DNA from: Pseudidiomarina tainanensis
GTDB lineage: Bacteria > Pseudomonadota > Gammaproteobacteria > Enterobacterales > Alteromonadaceae
Direction of reading: 5' to 3'
Length of the DNA: 64,000 nt
Assembly: GCF_004214835.1 (NCBI RefSeq)
Contig: NZ_PIQJ01000001.1
Coordinates: forward strand, 372,001-436,000
Shown in pieces: positions 37,871 to 48,195 of this stretch; within the stretch, counting starts at the first letter, position 1, and each line of letters opens with the position of its first letter. The notes under the pieces were generated by a model. That model did no database searches and was not told the origin of the DNA. It worked only from the letters and a program-made list of their open reading frames with translations. The position numbers were made by a program, and so were the translations under genes.

Positions 37871-39228
37871 CCCAGCAATAGAGTGGCAGTGCCAAGGAAT
37901 GCAAAAATACCAACGACATCGGTTACGGTGGTGAGAATCACACCGCCGGCTAAAGCCGGATCGATATCAAACTTTTTCAAAATCAGCGGCACCGTGACGC
38001 CCGCTAAACCAGCGGCTAACAGGTTCGCCATCATCGCAAATGCGATGATACCTCCTATCACAAGATCTTGTTTCCATAGCGCAACGACACCGGCAATGAG
38101 AATTGCCCAAATGACACCGTTGAGCGCACCAATTGCCAGCTCTTTACCAATTAACCAACGTTGGTTACTTTGACCAATGTGCCCCAACGCCATACCGCGA
38201 ATCACCAATGTTAAAGTTTGTGAACCGGCAATGCCGCCCATACTTGGCACAATGGTGTTTAAGATGGCAAGAATTGCCATTTGCGCCAAGATGTCCTCGA
38301 ACATTGAGCTCACCGCTGCGGCGAGGAGTGCGGTTATGAGGTTAACGCCCAACCAAATACTGCGGCGCCGAGTACTTTTGAGTACTGGCGCAAACGTATC
38401 TTCGTCGTCATCTAAACCGGCCATGCTCAACATTGAATGTTGTGCGTCTTCACGAATGATATCAACTACGTCATCGATAGTGATACGACCGAGCAAGCGG
38501 TTTTCATCATCAACAACGGGCGCCGAGATCCAGTCTTGGCGTTCAAATAGCTTGGCGACTTCGGTCTCATCCATATCGACCGCAATGCCTTGAATATCCT
38601 GATCCATGACGTCGCTAACGAGCTTGGTCGGGTCAACGGTGAGTAATCGCGTAATACCAATCTCACCAATAAACTTGTCATCGCGATCAACCACATACAA
38701 TTTGTCGGTGGCTTCGGGTAGCTCGCCTTTCAGTCGCAAATACCGTAGGACCACATCGATGGTGACATCGGGACGTAAGGTGATGGTATCGGTATTCATC
38801 ATACCGCCGGCAGTTTCGTCGGCGTATGACAAGGCTTGTTCTGCACGATGGCGATCTTGCTCGTCCATCGACTTTAGAACTTCTTGATAAATTTGCTCCG
38901 GCAGACCACGTAAAACGTAGGCAAGGTCATCGGTGTCCATACCTTCGGTTGCTGCTGCCAGCTTTTCTGGCGCCATTTGCCGAATAACGGACTTCTGAAC
39001 TTCTTCCGAGAGTTCCTCGAGAATATCACCATGCTCGTCGGCATCAACTAATTGCCAGATGATGGCACGGGCTTTAGGCGGGGATGATTCGAGAAGAAGG
39101 GCAACATCCCAGGCCGGCAGGTTATGAAGCTGACGTCGCGCCTGCACGTACATGCCACGAGCTAACGATTCAGAAACTTCCTGAATGCGTTGTTCGGCAA
39201 ATTCTTTGTCGGCGACTTCAGCTAGCAT
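37867..39228 (-). CDS. mgtE: Magnesium transporter MgtE
   Basis: 453 residues: N-terminal helical Mg-sensing domain ~1-135, two CBS domains ~140-260, then five membrane segments ~285-450. Conserved features include P-S-M-G-G-I-A-G-S-Q-T (pore region) and DPALAGG. Cytosolic Mg binding to the N and CBS domains closes the channel. GAGGG lies about nine bases before the ATG. It is 36 bp downstream of npr and may share its transcript. Confidence 0.96.
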   Translation of the reverse strand: MLAEVADKEFAEQRIQEVSESLARGMYVQARRQLHNLPAWDVALLLESSPPKARAIIWQLVDADEHGDILEELSEEVQKSVIRQMAPEKLAAATEGMDTDDLAYVLRGLPEQIYQEVLKSMDEQDRHRAEQALSYADETAGGMMNTDTITLRPDVTIDVVLRYLRLKGELPEATDKLYVVDRDDKFIGEIGITRLLTVDPTKLVSDVMDQDIQGIAVDMDETEVAKLFERQDWISAPVVDDENRLLGRITIDDVVDIIREDAQHSMLSMAGLDDDEDTFAPVLKSTRRRSIWLGVNLITALLAAAVSSMFEDILAQMAILAILNTIVPSMGGIAGSQTLTLVIRGMALGHIGQSNQRWLIGKELAIGALNGVIWAILIAGVVALWKQDLVIGGIIAFAMMANLLAAGLAGVTVPLILKKFDIDPALAGGVILTTVTDVVGIFAFLGTATLLLG

Positions 39229-39264
39229 ACGTTAAACCCTCAGTAATAAGAGAAGTTTACCGCA

Positions 39265-39543
39265 TCATTGCTCTTCATCAAAGCGAGATTCAATTAAGTT
39301 TGCAATAGCATCAACGGCTTGGCTTGCTTCGTTACCTTCAGCAACGATATCAATCTCACGACCTTGACCACTCGCCAATAGCAGTAAACACATGACGCTC
39401 GAGGCATCCACATGCTGTTCGCCTTGTACAATGGATACTTGGGCATCAAATTGATGAGCGAGCTTAGCAAGCTTGGTTGCGGCGCGTGCGTGCAGGCCGA
39501 GCTTATTGCGGATGGTAACGGTGCGACGGATGACATCGGTCAT
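39265..39543 (-). CDS. ptsO: Nitrogen-PTS phosphocarrier NPr
   Basis: 92-residue HPr-like protein. The phosphorylated His18 lies in NKLGLHARAATKLAKL. Relays phosphate from EINtr to EIIANtr (ptsN, three genes upstream). Last gene of the rpoN block, as in enterics. Confidence 0.96.
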   Translation of the reverse strand: MTDVIRRTVTIRNKLGLHARAATKLAKLAHQFDAQVSIVQGEQHVDASSVMCLLLLASGQGREIDIVAEGNEASQAVDAIANLIESRFDEEQ

Positions 39544-39570
39544 AAGAAAACCTTTAAAGAGCTTTAGGCG

Positions 39571-40428
39571 TCATGATTTTGCGTGGCGACTTGATTCACG
39601 ATGTCGCACTTGCACCTTGAATGGTTGTTCAGCGAAACGCTTGGCAAGTTGTTCGGCAATATAAACCGAGCGATGCTGGCCACCCGTACAGCCGATGCCT
39701 ATGGTTAAGTAACTTCGGTTGCTCCGCTGAAAATGTGGTAACCAGGTTTCAAAAAACACTTCAAGCTGATGAATAAACTTAGTTACTAGCGGCTGCTGCT
39801 CAAAAAAATGTTGTACTGCCGGGTCATTGCCAGTTAATGGCTTGAGCTCTGGCACCCAGTGCGGGTTGGGTAAAATACGCGCATCAAATGCATAGTCTAA
39901 ATCAGGCGGTAGCCCATATTTGTAGCCAAAGGACTGAAACACCACAATTAATCGTGAAGCGGCTTTACCAAGCACGCGCTCGGACACTTGTTCGCTGAGC
40001 TGATGAACACTCAAATCACTACTATCGATACGCCAAGTTGCGCGTTCCGCCAATGGCTCAAGCATCGCTGCTTCAGCGGCTAAGGCATCCGCCAATGGCA
40101 TTTCTTTTTGTGAGAGCGGGTGCAGGCGACGGGTTTCGCCAAAGCGTCTTAGTAAAATTGCTTCCGATGAGTCGATGTAGAGAATTTCTGGTTTAACTTT
40201 GCTGGGCAGAAAATCGAGCGCTTCGGTAAGCTCATTTTGATCGGCAGGTAAATTGCGCACATCAACACTGACCGCAACTTTGTCATATTGATCAATGACT
40301 GCATGCACAAGTGTAGGCATCAGAGTAATCGGTAAATTATCGACACAGTAATAGCCGAGATCTTCAAGAACTCTCAGCGCAATAGTTTTCCCGGAGCCGG
40401 ATCGGCCTGTGACAATAATTAATTGCAT
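39571..40428 (-). CDS. rapZ: RNase adapter RapZ
   Basis: 285 residues. Walker A GRSGSGKT at 8-15, then the RapZ C-terminal domain with TIGIGCTGGQHRSVYIAEQL. In E. coli it directs RNase E to the GlmZ small RNA, so controlling glucosamine-6-phosphate synthase; the local role here is inferred. Eleven bases downstream of ptsN. Confidence 0.96.
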   Translation of the reverse strand: MQLIIVTGRSGSGKTIALRVLEDLGYYCVDNLPITLMPTLVHAVIDQYDKVAVSVDVRNLPADQNELTEALDFLPSKVKPEILYIDSSEAILLRRFGETRRLHPLSQKEMPLADALAAEAAMLEPLAERATWRIDSSDLSVHQLSEQVSERVLGKAASRLIVVFQSFGYKYGLPPDLDYAFDARILPNPHWVPELKPLTGNDPAVQHFFEQQPLVTKFIHQLEVFFETWLPHFQRSNRSYLTIGIGCTGGQHRSVYIAEQLAKRFAEQPFKVQVRHRESSRHAKS

Positions 40429-40439
40429 GATGCTTCTAC

Positions 40440-40886
40440 TTAACCCGTGAACAGGTCATATAATTCTTGATCGCTCTGGGCATCACGTAAAGCCCGCGTA
40501 CAATTCTTATCATTTAATCGTTGTGCCACCGACGCCAGAGTTTGCAAGTGTTGCTCATGCTGGTCTTCAGGTACCAATAGCGCGAAAATAATGTCGACCG
40601 GCTGATTATCAATGGCGTCGAAATCGATAGGTGCTGATAGCGTCATGAGTATTGCTACAGGTTTGTTAGCACTCGCTAACCGACCGTGTGGAATTGCAAC
40701 GCCCATACCGATACCGGTGCTGCCCAATCGTTCGCGATTCAGCAGGCTTTCAAAGACATCGAAGCTGGTAGTGCCAGACAGGCGAGGCGCGGCCAGTTGG
40801 CCAATGAGCTCAAGTACTTTCTTTTTACTTGAGCCGTCGACTGCACAGCGCGTGCAGTCGGGGCTTAACAAGGTGGATAAATCCAT
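40440..40886 (-). CDS. ptsN: PTS EIIA component PtsN (EIIA-Ntr)
   Basis: 148 residues. Active His67 in GMGVAIPHGRL. Terminal acceptor of the nitrogen-PTS, a regulator (for example of potassium transport) rather than a sugar transporter. Close behind hpf (three bases). Confidence 0.95.
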   Translation of the reverse strand: MDLSTLLSPDCTRCAVDGSSKKKVLELIGQLAAPRLSGTTSFDVFESLLNRERLGSTGIGMGVAIPHGRLASANKPVAILMTLSAPIDFDAIDNQPVDIIFALLVPEDQHEQHLQTLASVAQRLNDKNCTRALRDAQSDQELYDLFTG

Positions 40887-40889
40887 GAT

Positions 40890-41177
40890 TTAGTGACGTT
40901 TCATCTTTTCTTTATGTTTAATAACCTGCCGATCGAGTTTGTCGATCAACCCGTCGATGGCGGCATACATATCTTGATGCTCTGAATCTGCGAAAATTTC
41001 GCCGCCATTCAAATGCAGCGTAGCTTCCGCTTTTTGCGTCAACTTTTCAACATTTAAAATGACATGGACGTTATTTATGTGGTCAAAATGACGTTCGAGC
41101 TTGCTAAATTTGCTATCAACATACTCGCGCAAGGCGTCAGTGATTTCTACGTGATGACCAGTCAGATTAATTTGCAT
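40890..41177 (-). CDS. hpf: Ribosome hibernation promoting factor (short HPF)
   Basis: 95 residues, the short form. MQINLTGHHVEITDALREYV and KLERHFDHINNVHVILNVEK are typical. Binds the 30S decoding centre and helps form inactive 100S ribosomes in stationary phase. Lies 26 bp after rpoN. Confidence 0.95.
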   Translation of the reverse strand: MQINLTGHHVEITDALREYVDSKFSKLERHFDHINNVHVILNVEKLTQKAEATLHLNGGEIFADSEHQDMYAAIDGLIDKLDRQVIKHKEKMKRH

Positions 41178-41203
41178 AACATCTTCCTTCTGTTGTCCAA
41201 GAT

Positions 41204-42574
41204 TCAGATAAGACGTTTGCGTTGACTCGAGGGCGGAATATTGAGTGCCTCTCGATACTTCGCAATGGTCCGTCTAGCTACTTGGATACCCTGTTCCGCT
41301 AGGAGTTCAGTCAATTTACTGTCACTCAGCGGCTTTTTCGGGTTTTCCGCAGCAACTAGCTTTTTCAACAACGCGCGTATCGCCGTTGATGAAGCTTCTC
41401 CACCCGTATCAGTGCCAAGCTGACTAGAGAAGAAGTACTTCAATTCAAACACACCACGCGGCGAATGCATATACTTTTGCGTGGTTACTCGTGAAATAGT
41501 TGATTCGTGCATATCAACCGCACTGGCAATGTCCGCTAAAACCATCGGTTTCATGGCTTCTTCACCGTATTCAAAGAAGCCTTGTTGGCGCAAAACAATA
41601 GCGTTGGCTACCTTGAGCAACGTTTCGTTGCGGCTATCAAGGCTACGAATAAACCATTTGGCTTCTTGTGTTTGCTGGCGTATGTATTGCATGTCATCAG
41701 TTTGGCGCGATCCTTGGCATAACTTCGCGTAACTTTCATTTACCTTAAGTTTAGGCACACTTTCTGGATTTAGCTCAACCATCCAGCGATTATTTTTTTT
41801 GCGCACTAAAATATCCGGAATCACATAGTCGTCATCACTTTGATTGAACGCCTCGCCCGGTCGCGGTTGTAGTTGTTGAATGAGCTCAATGACTGCGGCT
41901 AAGTCGTCTTCATTCAAGCGTAATCGCCGCGCCAACGTTCGGTAATCACGACTGCCCAAAAGAGCTAAATGCTCACGAACTGCCGTAAACGCTTCATTGC
42001 GCCACGGTGTATCGGTGGGTAAGTGTAGAAGTTGCAAGGCGAGGCATTCACCGACATCGCGAGCGCCGACGCCGATAGGGTCAAAATGTTGAATACGCTT
42101 AAGTACAACAGCCACTTCATCGAGCTCAACTGGCTCGTCTAACTGCTGATTGACGGCGCTAATGATGTCGTCAAGCGAGGCGGTTAAGTAACCACTATCA
42201 TCAATGGCGTCAATGATGGCGAGGGCAATGACTTCATCAACAGTAGAAAAATGCGAGAGCTGCATTTGCCAGATTAGATGGTCGTGCAAACTTGTGCTTG
42301 AGGCGCCTTCAAATACTGAATCCTCGCCATCGAAACTCGATGCTGACTGACCTAAAGAAGCAGAACAAGGACTATCCCATAATTCATCGTCGCTGATTGC
42401 GGTTTCGCCCTCCGCTTCGGCTTGCTCAAGTTCAAGTAGGGGATTTTCTTCAAGCGCTTGTTGAACTTCTTGCTGTAGTTCCAGCGTTGAAAGCTGCAAC
42501 AGTTTAATCGCCTGCTGCAGCTGTGGAGTCATTGACAGCTGCTGAGAGAACTTAAACTGCAGACCTTGTTTCAT
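41204..42574 (-). CDS. rpoN: RNA polymerase sigma-54 factor RpoN
   Basis: 456 residues. The N-terminal Gln/Leu-rich region I (SQQLSMTPQLQQAIKLLQLS) binds activators; an acidic region II (~45-95) follows; the C-terminal RpoN box is seen as ARRTIAKYREALNIP. Recognises -24/-12 promoters. Nine bases after lptB, in the conserved lptB-rpoN-hpf-ptsN-rapZ-npr order. Confidence 0.97.
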   Translation of the reverse strand: MKQGLQFKFSQQLSMTPQLQQAIKLLQLSTLELQQEVQQALEENPLLELEQAEAEGETAISDDELWDSPCSASLGQSASSFDGEDSVFEGASSTSLHDHLIWQMQLSHFSTVDEVIALAIIDAIDDSGYLTASLDDIISAVNQQLDEPVELDEVAVVLKRIQHFDPIGVGARDVGECLALQLLHLPTDTPWRNEAFTAVREHLALLGSRDYRTLARRLRLNEDDLAAVIELIQQLQPRPGEAFNQSDDDYVIPDILVRKKNNRWMVELNPESVPKLKVNESYAKLCQGSRQTDDMQYIRQQTQEAKWFIRSLDSRNETLLKVANAIVLRQQGFFEYGEEAMKPMVLADIASAVDMHESTISRVTTQKYMHSPRGVFELKYFFSSQLGTDTGGEASSTAIRALLKKLVAAENPKKPLSDSKLTELLAEQGIQVARRTIAKYREALNIPPSSQRKRLI

Positions 42575-42582
42575 TAAACCAC

Positions 42583-43308
42583 CTAGAGGGTGAATTGTTC
42601 GCCCAAATACACGTCTCTAACCTGTTGGTTATTTAAGATGGTATGGGCGTCACCGGTCGCTATCAACTCACCGTGGCTAACAATATAAGCATTTTCACAA
42701 ACCGAGAGGGTTTCGCGTACGTTGTGATCAGTAATTAGCACTCCAATGCCGCGATTTTTCAGATGCTCAATAATTTTTTTAATATCGAGAACTGAAATGG
42801 GGTCGACGCCTGCAAACGGTTCATCGAGCAAAATAAACGCTGGGTCAGCGGCAAGAGCACGAGCAATCTCGACGCGACGACGTTCACCGCCGGACAAGCT
42901 CATCCCGAGGCTATTCGCAATGTGGCCAATATGAAACTCTTCGAGCAGACCATCTAAACGTTCTTCACGGCCATTGGCATCGAGGTCTTTGCGCGTCTCT
43001 AAGATCGCCATGATATTGTCACGTACGGTCAATTTTCGAAATATTGAGGACTCTTGCGGCAGATACCCAATACCGCGGCGCGCACGCTCATGCATTGGAA
43101 GCAACGAAATATCTTCGTCATCAATCATGATGCGACCTTTATCGTTGTTGACCAAGCCAACAATCATATAGAAAGTAGTCGTTTTACCAGCCCCATTCGG
43201 GCCCAGCAAGCCGATAATTTGACCGGATTCTACGGTTAGACTGACGTCTTTTACTACTTGCCGCTTGTTGTACGATTTCGCGAGATGCTCAGCGATTAGT
43301 CGGCTCAT
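42583..43308 (-). CDS. lptB: LPS export ABC ATPase LptB
   Basis: 241 residues. Walker [11 protein letters not shown], signature [15 protein letters not shown], Walker [14 protein letters not shown]. Powers extraction of LPS from the inner membrane with LptFG (not in this window). Overlaps lptA by 20 bases. Confidence 0.97.
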   Translation of the reverse strand: MSRLIAEHLAKSYNKRQVVKDVSLTVESGQIIGLLGPNGAGKTTTFYMIVGLVNNDKGRIMIDDEDISLLPMHERARRGIGYLPQESSIFRKLTVRDNIMAILETRKDLDANGREERLDGLLEEFHIGHIANSLGMSLSGGERRRVEIARALAADPAFILLDEPFAGVDPISVLDIKKIIEHLKNRGIGVLITDHNVRETLSVCENAYIVSHGELIATGDAHTILNNQQVRDVYLGEQFTL

Positions 43309-43822
43309 TCTGGTTGTCGCTCTTTTTCTTTGGCATAAAAATGGTGGTCACACGATCCGCATCATCTTCGCTACGGTTAGCTGAAAGCTGTTGCGTCGCA
43401 AAGTTATAGATAATCTCGCTACCTTGTATCACGCTATTTTCTTGCGAGACCTTCACATTGCCAGAGAGTGTCAATAATTGCTGGCTTTGATCGTAACTAA
43501 TTATTTCCGCTTCAGCCGTGATGGGCGAGCCATCGTCCAACTGCTGCTCATAAACAGCGGGGCTACCTGTGGCGGTGAATACATCCGTTTGATCATCACG
43601 ACGTGTCACTTCAAGATGATCGGCACGAATCGATAAGCTACCCTGACGAATCACGACATTTTGATCGAACACCGCTACTTTTTTGGCCACATCAAATGAC
43701 TCACGTTCGGCATTAATCTGAATCGGCTTATCAAAGTCTTCGCGACCTTGCGCAGCGCTCTCATTCACACTTATAGCATTAATTGCTAGTAGCACTACGA
43801 CCGGTATAAATCGTTTCAACAT
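43289..43822 (-). CDS. lptA: LPS bridge protein LptA
   Basis: 177 residues with a signal peptide (~1-24) and an OstA/LptA beta-jellyroll (~35-150). Forms the periplasmic bridge that passes LPS to LptD. The start lies inside lptC (44-base overlap), and the end overlaps lptB. C-terminal tail is Lys/Asn/Asp-rich. Confidence 0.93.
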   Translation of the reverse strand: MLKRFIPVVVLLAINAISVNESAAQGREDFDKPIQINAERESFDVAKKVAVFDQNVVIRQGSLSIRADHLEVTRRDDQTDVFTATGSPAVYEQQLDDGSPITAEAEIISYDQSQQLLTLSGNVKVSQENSVIQGSEIIYNFATQQLSANRSEDDADRVTTIFMPKKKSDNQNEPTNR

Positions 43823-44354
43823 GTTTTGTCATTTCCAATGTTTGGGCGCGCAAATCGGCACGCATTCCTTCACCTTTTGCCGTGAAGTCACGACCAATAA
43901 TTAACACCGGCTGTTCGGTGATAACCAATTCTTCGCGCGTATTAATTGTCAAATAACTGGTTTCAATACGTTCGACAAATTCTTCGGCAGACAGACTCGT
44001 CATTTCAATATTACGTTCTAATACCAGTGTTTTATCTGCATAAAACGAACCTTGTTCGGCTTCAACTTGCCACATCGGCCCGTTATTATCGAGCTGCACA
44101 ATATAAGTTGGCGCCATTAACTCGGTTAGTCCAATGGGGCTGTAGTGCGTCATTTGTTCGGCAGCTATTTTGTGAGCAAGTTCACCTTGTTCGCCGTATA
44201 CCCGCACAATTAAACCTTTGGCGGTAAAGTCAGGTTTTATTTCTCGATAACCCTGCTGTTCTTCGGTACTCACGCTGTCATCGAACGGTCGCCAAATCAG
44301 CATTGCCGCTGCGAGAAAGATAATGCCAATGATAACCAGAATATTCCGATTCAC
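43779..44354 (-). CDS. lptC: LPS export protein LptC
   Basis: 191 residues: N-terminal membrane anchor (~4-22) and a periplasmic LptC jellyroll, with YSPIGLTELMAPTY and LTINTREELVITEQPV segments. Hands LPS from the LptBFG pump to LptA. Overlaps kdsC by four bases and lptA by 44. Confidence 0.94.
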   Translation of the reverse strand: MNRNILVIIGIIFLAAAMLIWRPFDDSVSTEEQQGYREIKPDFTAKGLIVRVYGEQGELAHKIAAEQMTHYSPIGLTELMAPTYIVQLDNNGPMWQVEAEQGSFYADKTLVLERNIEMTSLSAEEFVERIETSYLTINTREELVITEQPVLIIGRDFTAKGEGMRADLRAQTLEMTKHVETIYTGRSATSN

Positions 44355-44905
44355 AGGCTCACTCCACCGTGCAATTGTAATTGTCCCTGTGCCAACAAAA
44401 TTAAATCGCTTAATTCCCGCACGGCACCGTAACCGCCGCGTTGTGCGGTGACATAATCTGCCGATTGTTGCACAAACGGATGCCCATCTTGCACTGACAC
44501 ACCAACGCCACTGCGCTTGAGCATGTCAACATCAGGTACATCATCACCGATACTGGCAACTTCATGTGCATCTAAGTTTAGCTTGGTCAACAACTGCTCA
44601 AAGCAGGTTAATTTATCTTCTTGGCCTTGATAAATATGCTTTACCCCCAGCGCGGTCATACGATTTTCGACAATGGCCGAACGTCGCCCGGTAATCACAG
44701 CAACCTCGATGCCAGCATTCAGCAGTGCTTTGACGCCAAACCCATCACGTGTATTAAACGCTTTAAGTTCTTCTCCTTGGTTACCCAAGTAGATACAGCC
44801 GTCAGAAAACACCCCGTCGACATCGCAAACCACCAGTTTAATTTGCTGGAATCGATCAAATAATGTCGCATTAATGTCGCCGTACCAGGTACTGATCATT
44901 TCCAT
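44351..44905 (-). CDS. kdsC: KDO-8-phosphate phosphatase KdsC
   Basis: 184-residue HAD-family tetrameric phosphatase without a cap domain. The nucleophile motif is VVCDVDGVFSDG, with TGR and GDDVPD motifs later. Produces KDO for LPS core. ATG 44905 overlaps the kdsD stop (TAATG) with GGAG seven bases upstream; Met3 is a weaker choice. Confidence 0.95.
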   Translation of the reverse strand: MEMISTWYGDINATLFDRFQQIKLVVCDVDGVFSDGCIYLGNQGEELKAFNTRDGFGVKALLNAGIEVAVITGRRSAIVENRMTALGVKHIYQGQEDKLTCFEQLLTKLNLDAHEVASIGDDVPDVDMLKRSGVGVSVQDGHPFVQQSADYVTAQRGGYGAVRELSDLILLAQGQLQLHGGVSL

Positions 44906-45885
44906 TACATCACTCCGGCTTTCAAAAGGTCATGCATATTCAAGGCGCCCTGAGGGATACCGTTTTCATCGACAACAAACAGGCCATTAATTTTACGGTC
45001 TTCCATTAACTTCAAACCCTGCGCAGCAAGCACATCGGGTTTAATGGTTACAGGTTGACGTGTCATCACTTGCGCTATTGGGGTACTGTGCAGATCGATT
45101 CGCTGGTCGAGGATACGACGCAAATCGCCGTCGGTAAAGATACCTGCGAGCTTTCCTTCGATGTTTGCAACACCGGTCATTCCCAAACCTTTGCGTGACA
45201 TTTCTAATAAAGCTTCAGAAATCGTCGCTTGTTCGGCAACCATCGGCATGCGTTCACCATCATGCATGACATCATGAATGTGTAGTAGCAATCGGCGGCC
45301 AAGACTTCCGCCTGGGTGCGACATAGCAAAATCATCAGCAGTAAAACCGCGAGCATTCAAAAGTGCCACAGCGAGGGCGTCGCCCATGACCAAAGTCGCC
45401 GTTGTAGACGACGTGGGTGCTAGCCCCAGCGGGCATGCTTCTTGCTCAACTGCAATACAAACATGCACATCCGCAATGTCGGCCAGCGTTGATTTCGGGT
45501 TGCCAGTCATACTGACCAGCTTAACGCCGCGGCGCTTGATGAGTGGGGCGATAGCCAGCAATTCACCAGTTTCTCCGGAATTGGAAATCGCCAATACCAC
45601 GTCGTGTTCCGTTATCATGCCAAGGTCACCGTGACTTGCTTCGCCCGGATGCACAAAAAAGGCTGGTGTGCCGGTTGACGCCAGTGTCGCTGCAATTTTT
45701 CCGCCAATATGGCCAGATTTACCCATACCAATCACAATCACGCGGCCACGGCAATTTAAGAGCAACTCACAAGCGTGCTCAAAATCGCCGTTGAGATACT
45801 GTTTTAAACCAGAAACGGCGGCAGTCTCGATATCAATAACGCGCTCGCCAAGCTCGCGAAATGAACGGTTGCTGGAATCTGTCAT
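44905..45885 (-). CDS. kdsD: D-arabinose 5-phosphate isomerase KdsD
   Basis: 326 residues from ATG 45885, close to E. coli KdsD (328); an alternative start at 45918 lacks a Shine-Dalgarno. SIS sugar-isomerase domain ~30-180 (GMGKSGHIGGKIAATLASTG, ISNSGETGE) and two CBS domains ~205-325. Converts ribulose-5-P to arabinose-5-P, the first committed step to KDO. Heads the minus-strand kds/lpt/rpoN block and is divergent from mla. Confidence 0.95.
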   Translation of the reverse strand: MTDSSNRSFRELGERVIDIETAAVSGLKQYLNGDFEHACELLLNCRGRVIVIGMGKSGHIGGKIAATLASTGTPAFFVHPGEASHGDLGMITEHDVVLAISNSGETGELLAIAPLIKRRGVKLVSMTGNPKSTLADIADVHVCIAVEQEACPLGLAPTSSTTATLVMGDALAVALLNARGFTADDFAMSHPGGSLGRRLLLHIHDVMHDGERMPMVAEQATISEALLEMSRKGLGMTGVANIEGKLAGIFTDGDLRRILDQRIDLHSTPIAQVMTRQPVTIKPDVLAAQGLKLMEDRKINGLFVVDENGIPQGALNMHDLLKAGVM

Positions 45886-46025
45886 AACTGATTTTGCTCC
45901 GACCCAATGTGATGGCATGTGCTATTGCTTGTCCTAAACTCAGATAATAACCGATCGAAAAGCGAAATGCAGACGTAAAAAGCATAGAAACTAACGAATT
46001 GTCACAATTTTTACCGCCTTAATCT

Positions 46026-46053
46026 TTGGAAAAAGCGCTAAATCTGGTACACT
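46026..46053 (+). promoter_or_regulatory. Candidate sigma-70 promoter of the mla operon
   Basis: TTGGAA (46026-46031), 16-bp spacer, TACACT (46048-46053), 30 bp upstream of mlaF. Both hexamers match consensus at four of six positions. The kdsD-mlaF gap (45886-46083) must also hold a minus-strand promoter for kdsD; TATTAT near 45945 on minus is a possible -10 without a clear -35. Confidence 0.5.
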
Positions 46054-46083
46054 AGCGGGCTCGAAAAGGGAGATATCAAGGCG

Positions 46084-46947
46084 ATGCAGACGGCTCAAAA
46101 ATCAACGAGCAACCAGCCACAAACTCATAGTAACGACGAAGCATTAGTTGTTATCGACAACATTGACTTCGCGCACGGGTTCGGCGCTCATCAAGTTTAT
46201 CGCGGTTTATCCATGCGTATACCCAAAGGCAAAATCACCGCAGTGATGGGGCCAAGTGGTATCGGTAAAACAACCTTGTTGCGCTTAATTGGTGCACAGT
46301 TGCGACCTCAGCAAGGGACAATTACTTTCGCTGGTGAAAATATTCATGCGTTGGGGCGTTCAGACTTATACGAACTGCGCAAACGAATGAGTATGTTGTT
46401 TCAAAGCGGTGCGTTGTTCACTGATATGACGGTGTATGACAACGTTGCGTTTCCAATTCGTGAGCATAGCCAGCTCCCTGAAGAAATTATTGAAACCATC
46501 GTTAAATTGAAGCTTGAAGCGGTTGGTTTGCGTGGTGCACGTCATCTTATGCCAGCTGAGTTATCCGGTGGTATGGCACGGCGTGCGGCACTGGCTCGGG
46601 CAATTGCGCTTGACCCTGAACTCATCATGTACGATGAACCATTTGCTGGACAAGATCCAATCTCAATGGGCGTTATCGTGAAGTTGATTAAAGAACTGAA
46701 TCAATCGCTGGGGTTAACCAGCATTGTGGTGACGCACGACGTTGCGGAAGTTATGACCATTGCCGATTACGTCTACATTATTGCGGATAAAAAGGTTGTT
46801 GGTCATGGTACGCCAAGTGAGCTAGAAGCCTCTGACGATCCTTTGGTTCATCAGTTTTTACATGGTGAAGCCGATGGTCCTGTGCCGTTTCATTATGCCG
46901 CACCATCGCTCGAAGATGAATTATTGGGGGTGGACAATGCTCGATAG
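46084..46947 (+). CDS. mlaF: Phospholipid ABC transporter ATPase MlaF
   Basis: 287 residues, somewhat longer at the N-terminus than usual. Walker [13 protein letters not shown], signature [16 protein letters not shown], Walker [14 protein letters not shown]. Cytoplasmic ATPase of the Mla system that maintains outer-membrane lipid asymmetry. AAGG precedes the ATG; the stop overlaps mlaE by 11 bases. Confidence 0.96.
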   Translation: MQTAQKSTSNQPQTHSNDEALVVIDNIDFAHGFGAHQVYRGLSMRIPKGKITAVMGPSGIGKTTLLRLIGAQLRPQQGTITFAGENIHALGRSDLYELRKRMSMLFQSGALFTDMTVYDNVAFPIREHSQLPEEIIETIVKLKLEAVGLRGARHLMPAELSGGMARRAALARAIALDPELIMYDEPFAGQDPISMGVIVKLIKELNQSLGLTSIVVTHDVAEVMTIADYVYIIADKKVVGHGTPSELEASDDPLVHQFLHGEADGPVPFHYAAPSLEDELLGVDNAR

Positions 46948-47713
46948 AGTTGCCGCACTAGGGCGAACCACCCTAAATACGATTGCAGGTGCCGGAGCAG
47001 CGTTTTTTATGCTGATGCGAGCGTTAGTGGGAAAACCTACCTTGCGTAAATCGTGGCCGCTGTTGATGCAGCAAATGTACTCGGTTGGGGTCTTGTCGTT
47101 GGTGATAATCGTCGTCAGCGGCCTATTTATCGGTATGGTGCTTGGCTTGCAAGGTTACACCATATTGGTGGACTTCGGTGCTGAGCAATCACTGGGTCCG
47201 ATGGTGGCACTGTCGTTGCTTCGTGAACTCGGTCCAGTGGTCACTGCGTTGCTGTTTGCCGGTCGTGCTGGCTCAGCACTAACGGCAGAAATCGGCTTAA
47301 TGAAAGCGACCGAACAGTTGTCGAGCCTTGAGATGATGGGAGTTGACCCGTTACGTCGTGTTATTTCACCGCGGTTTTGGGCGGGCTTTTACAGCATGCC
47401 AATTCTTGCCTTGGTGTTCTCGGCGGTTGGTATCTACGGCGGTTATTTAGTCGGGGTACGTTGGTTAGGTGTTGACGATGGCGCGTTCTGGTCGGTCATG
47501 CAGTCGAATGTGGAATGGGGCCAAGACATTGTCAACGGCATTATCAAAAGTTTAGTTTTCGCGTTTGTGGTCACCTGGATTGCTTTGTATAAAGGCTACA
47601 GCTGTACACCGACTTCGGTTGGTATAAGTCGTGCCACAACATCGACGGTAGTCACTGCATCCTTAGCAGTGCTCGGCCTCGACTTCGTATTAACAGCATT
47701 GATGTTTGGATAA
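46937..47713 (+). CDS. mlaE: Phospholipid ABC transporter permease MlaE
   Basis: 258 residues with about five membrane segments. The start is ATG 46937 ([12 protein letters not shown]) inside the mlaF end; the longer open frame upstream is mlaF read in another frame. Conserved [22 protein letters not shown] is the coupling region of MlaE permeases. Confidence 0.95.
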   Translation: MLDRVAALGRTTLNTIAGAGAAFFMLMRALVGKPTLRKSWPLLMQQMYSVGVLSLVIIVVSGLFIGMVLGLQGYTILVDFGAEQSLGPMVALSLLRELGPVVTALLFAGRAGSALTAEIGLMKATEQLSSLEMMGVDPLRRVISPRFWAGFYSMPILALVFSAVGIYGGYLVGVRWLGVDDGAFWSVMQSNVEWGQDIVNGIIKSLVFAFVVTWIALYKGYSCTPTSVGISRATTSTVVTASLAVLGLDFVLTALMFG

Positions 47714-47718
47714 GAGCT

Positions 47719-48186
47719 ATGGAATCAAGAAATACACAACTCGCAGTCGGTTTCTTTGTCATTATTGGCGTTCTGGCATTGTTGTTTTTAGGCTTGCAAG
47801 CAGCCAATACAAGTGTTGTGACGAATGGTGAAACGTATAAACTTTATGCAAAGTTCGACAACATTGGTGGACTAAAAGAACGCTCGCCTGTCAAAGTGGG
47901 CGGTGTTGTTGTTGGCCGTGTCAGCAAGATTTCACTTAGCGGTGATTATTATGAACCATTGGTTGAGATGACAATTAGCCAAGAATACAGTGAATTTTCT
48001 GATACAACATCGGTCTCAATTCTGACTTCAGGAATATTAGGTGAGCAATATATCGGCTTGAATCCGGGATTTATTGACGACACCGTTGAGATGTTAAAAG
48101 ACGGCGATCAGATTTATGACACGAAATCAGCGCTGGTATTAGAGGACTTAATTGGGCAGTTCCTATTTAGTCAGGGTAAAGATTAA
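47719..48186 (+). CDS. mlaD: Phospholipid-binding MCE protein MlaD
   Basis: 155 residues: N-terminal membrane helix (~8-27) and one MCE domain (~38-118, with YAKFDNIGGLKERSPVKVGG). Forms the hexameric periplasmic ring over MlaE. Five bases after mlaE. Confidence 0.95.
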   Translation: MESRNTQLAVGFFVIIGVLALLFLGLQAANTSVVTNGETYKLYAKFDNIGGLKERSPVKVGGVVVGRVSKISLSGDYYEPLVEMTISQEYSEFSDTTSVSILTSGILGEQYIGLNPGFIDDTVEMLKDGDQIYDTKSALVLEDLIGQFLFSQGKD

Positions 48187-48195
48187 GGAGTACGT

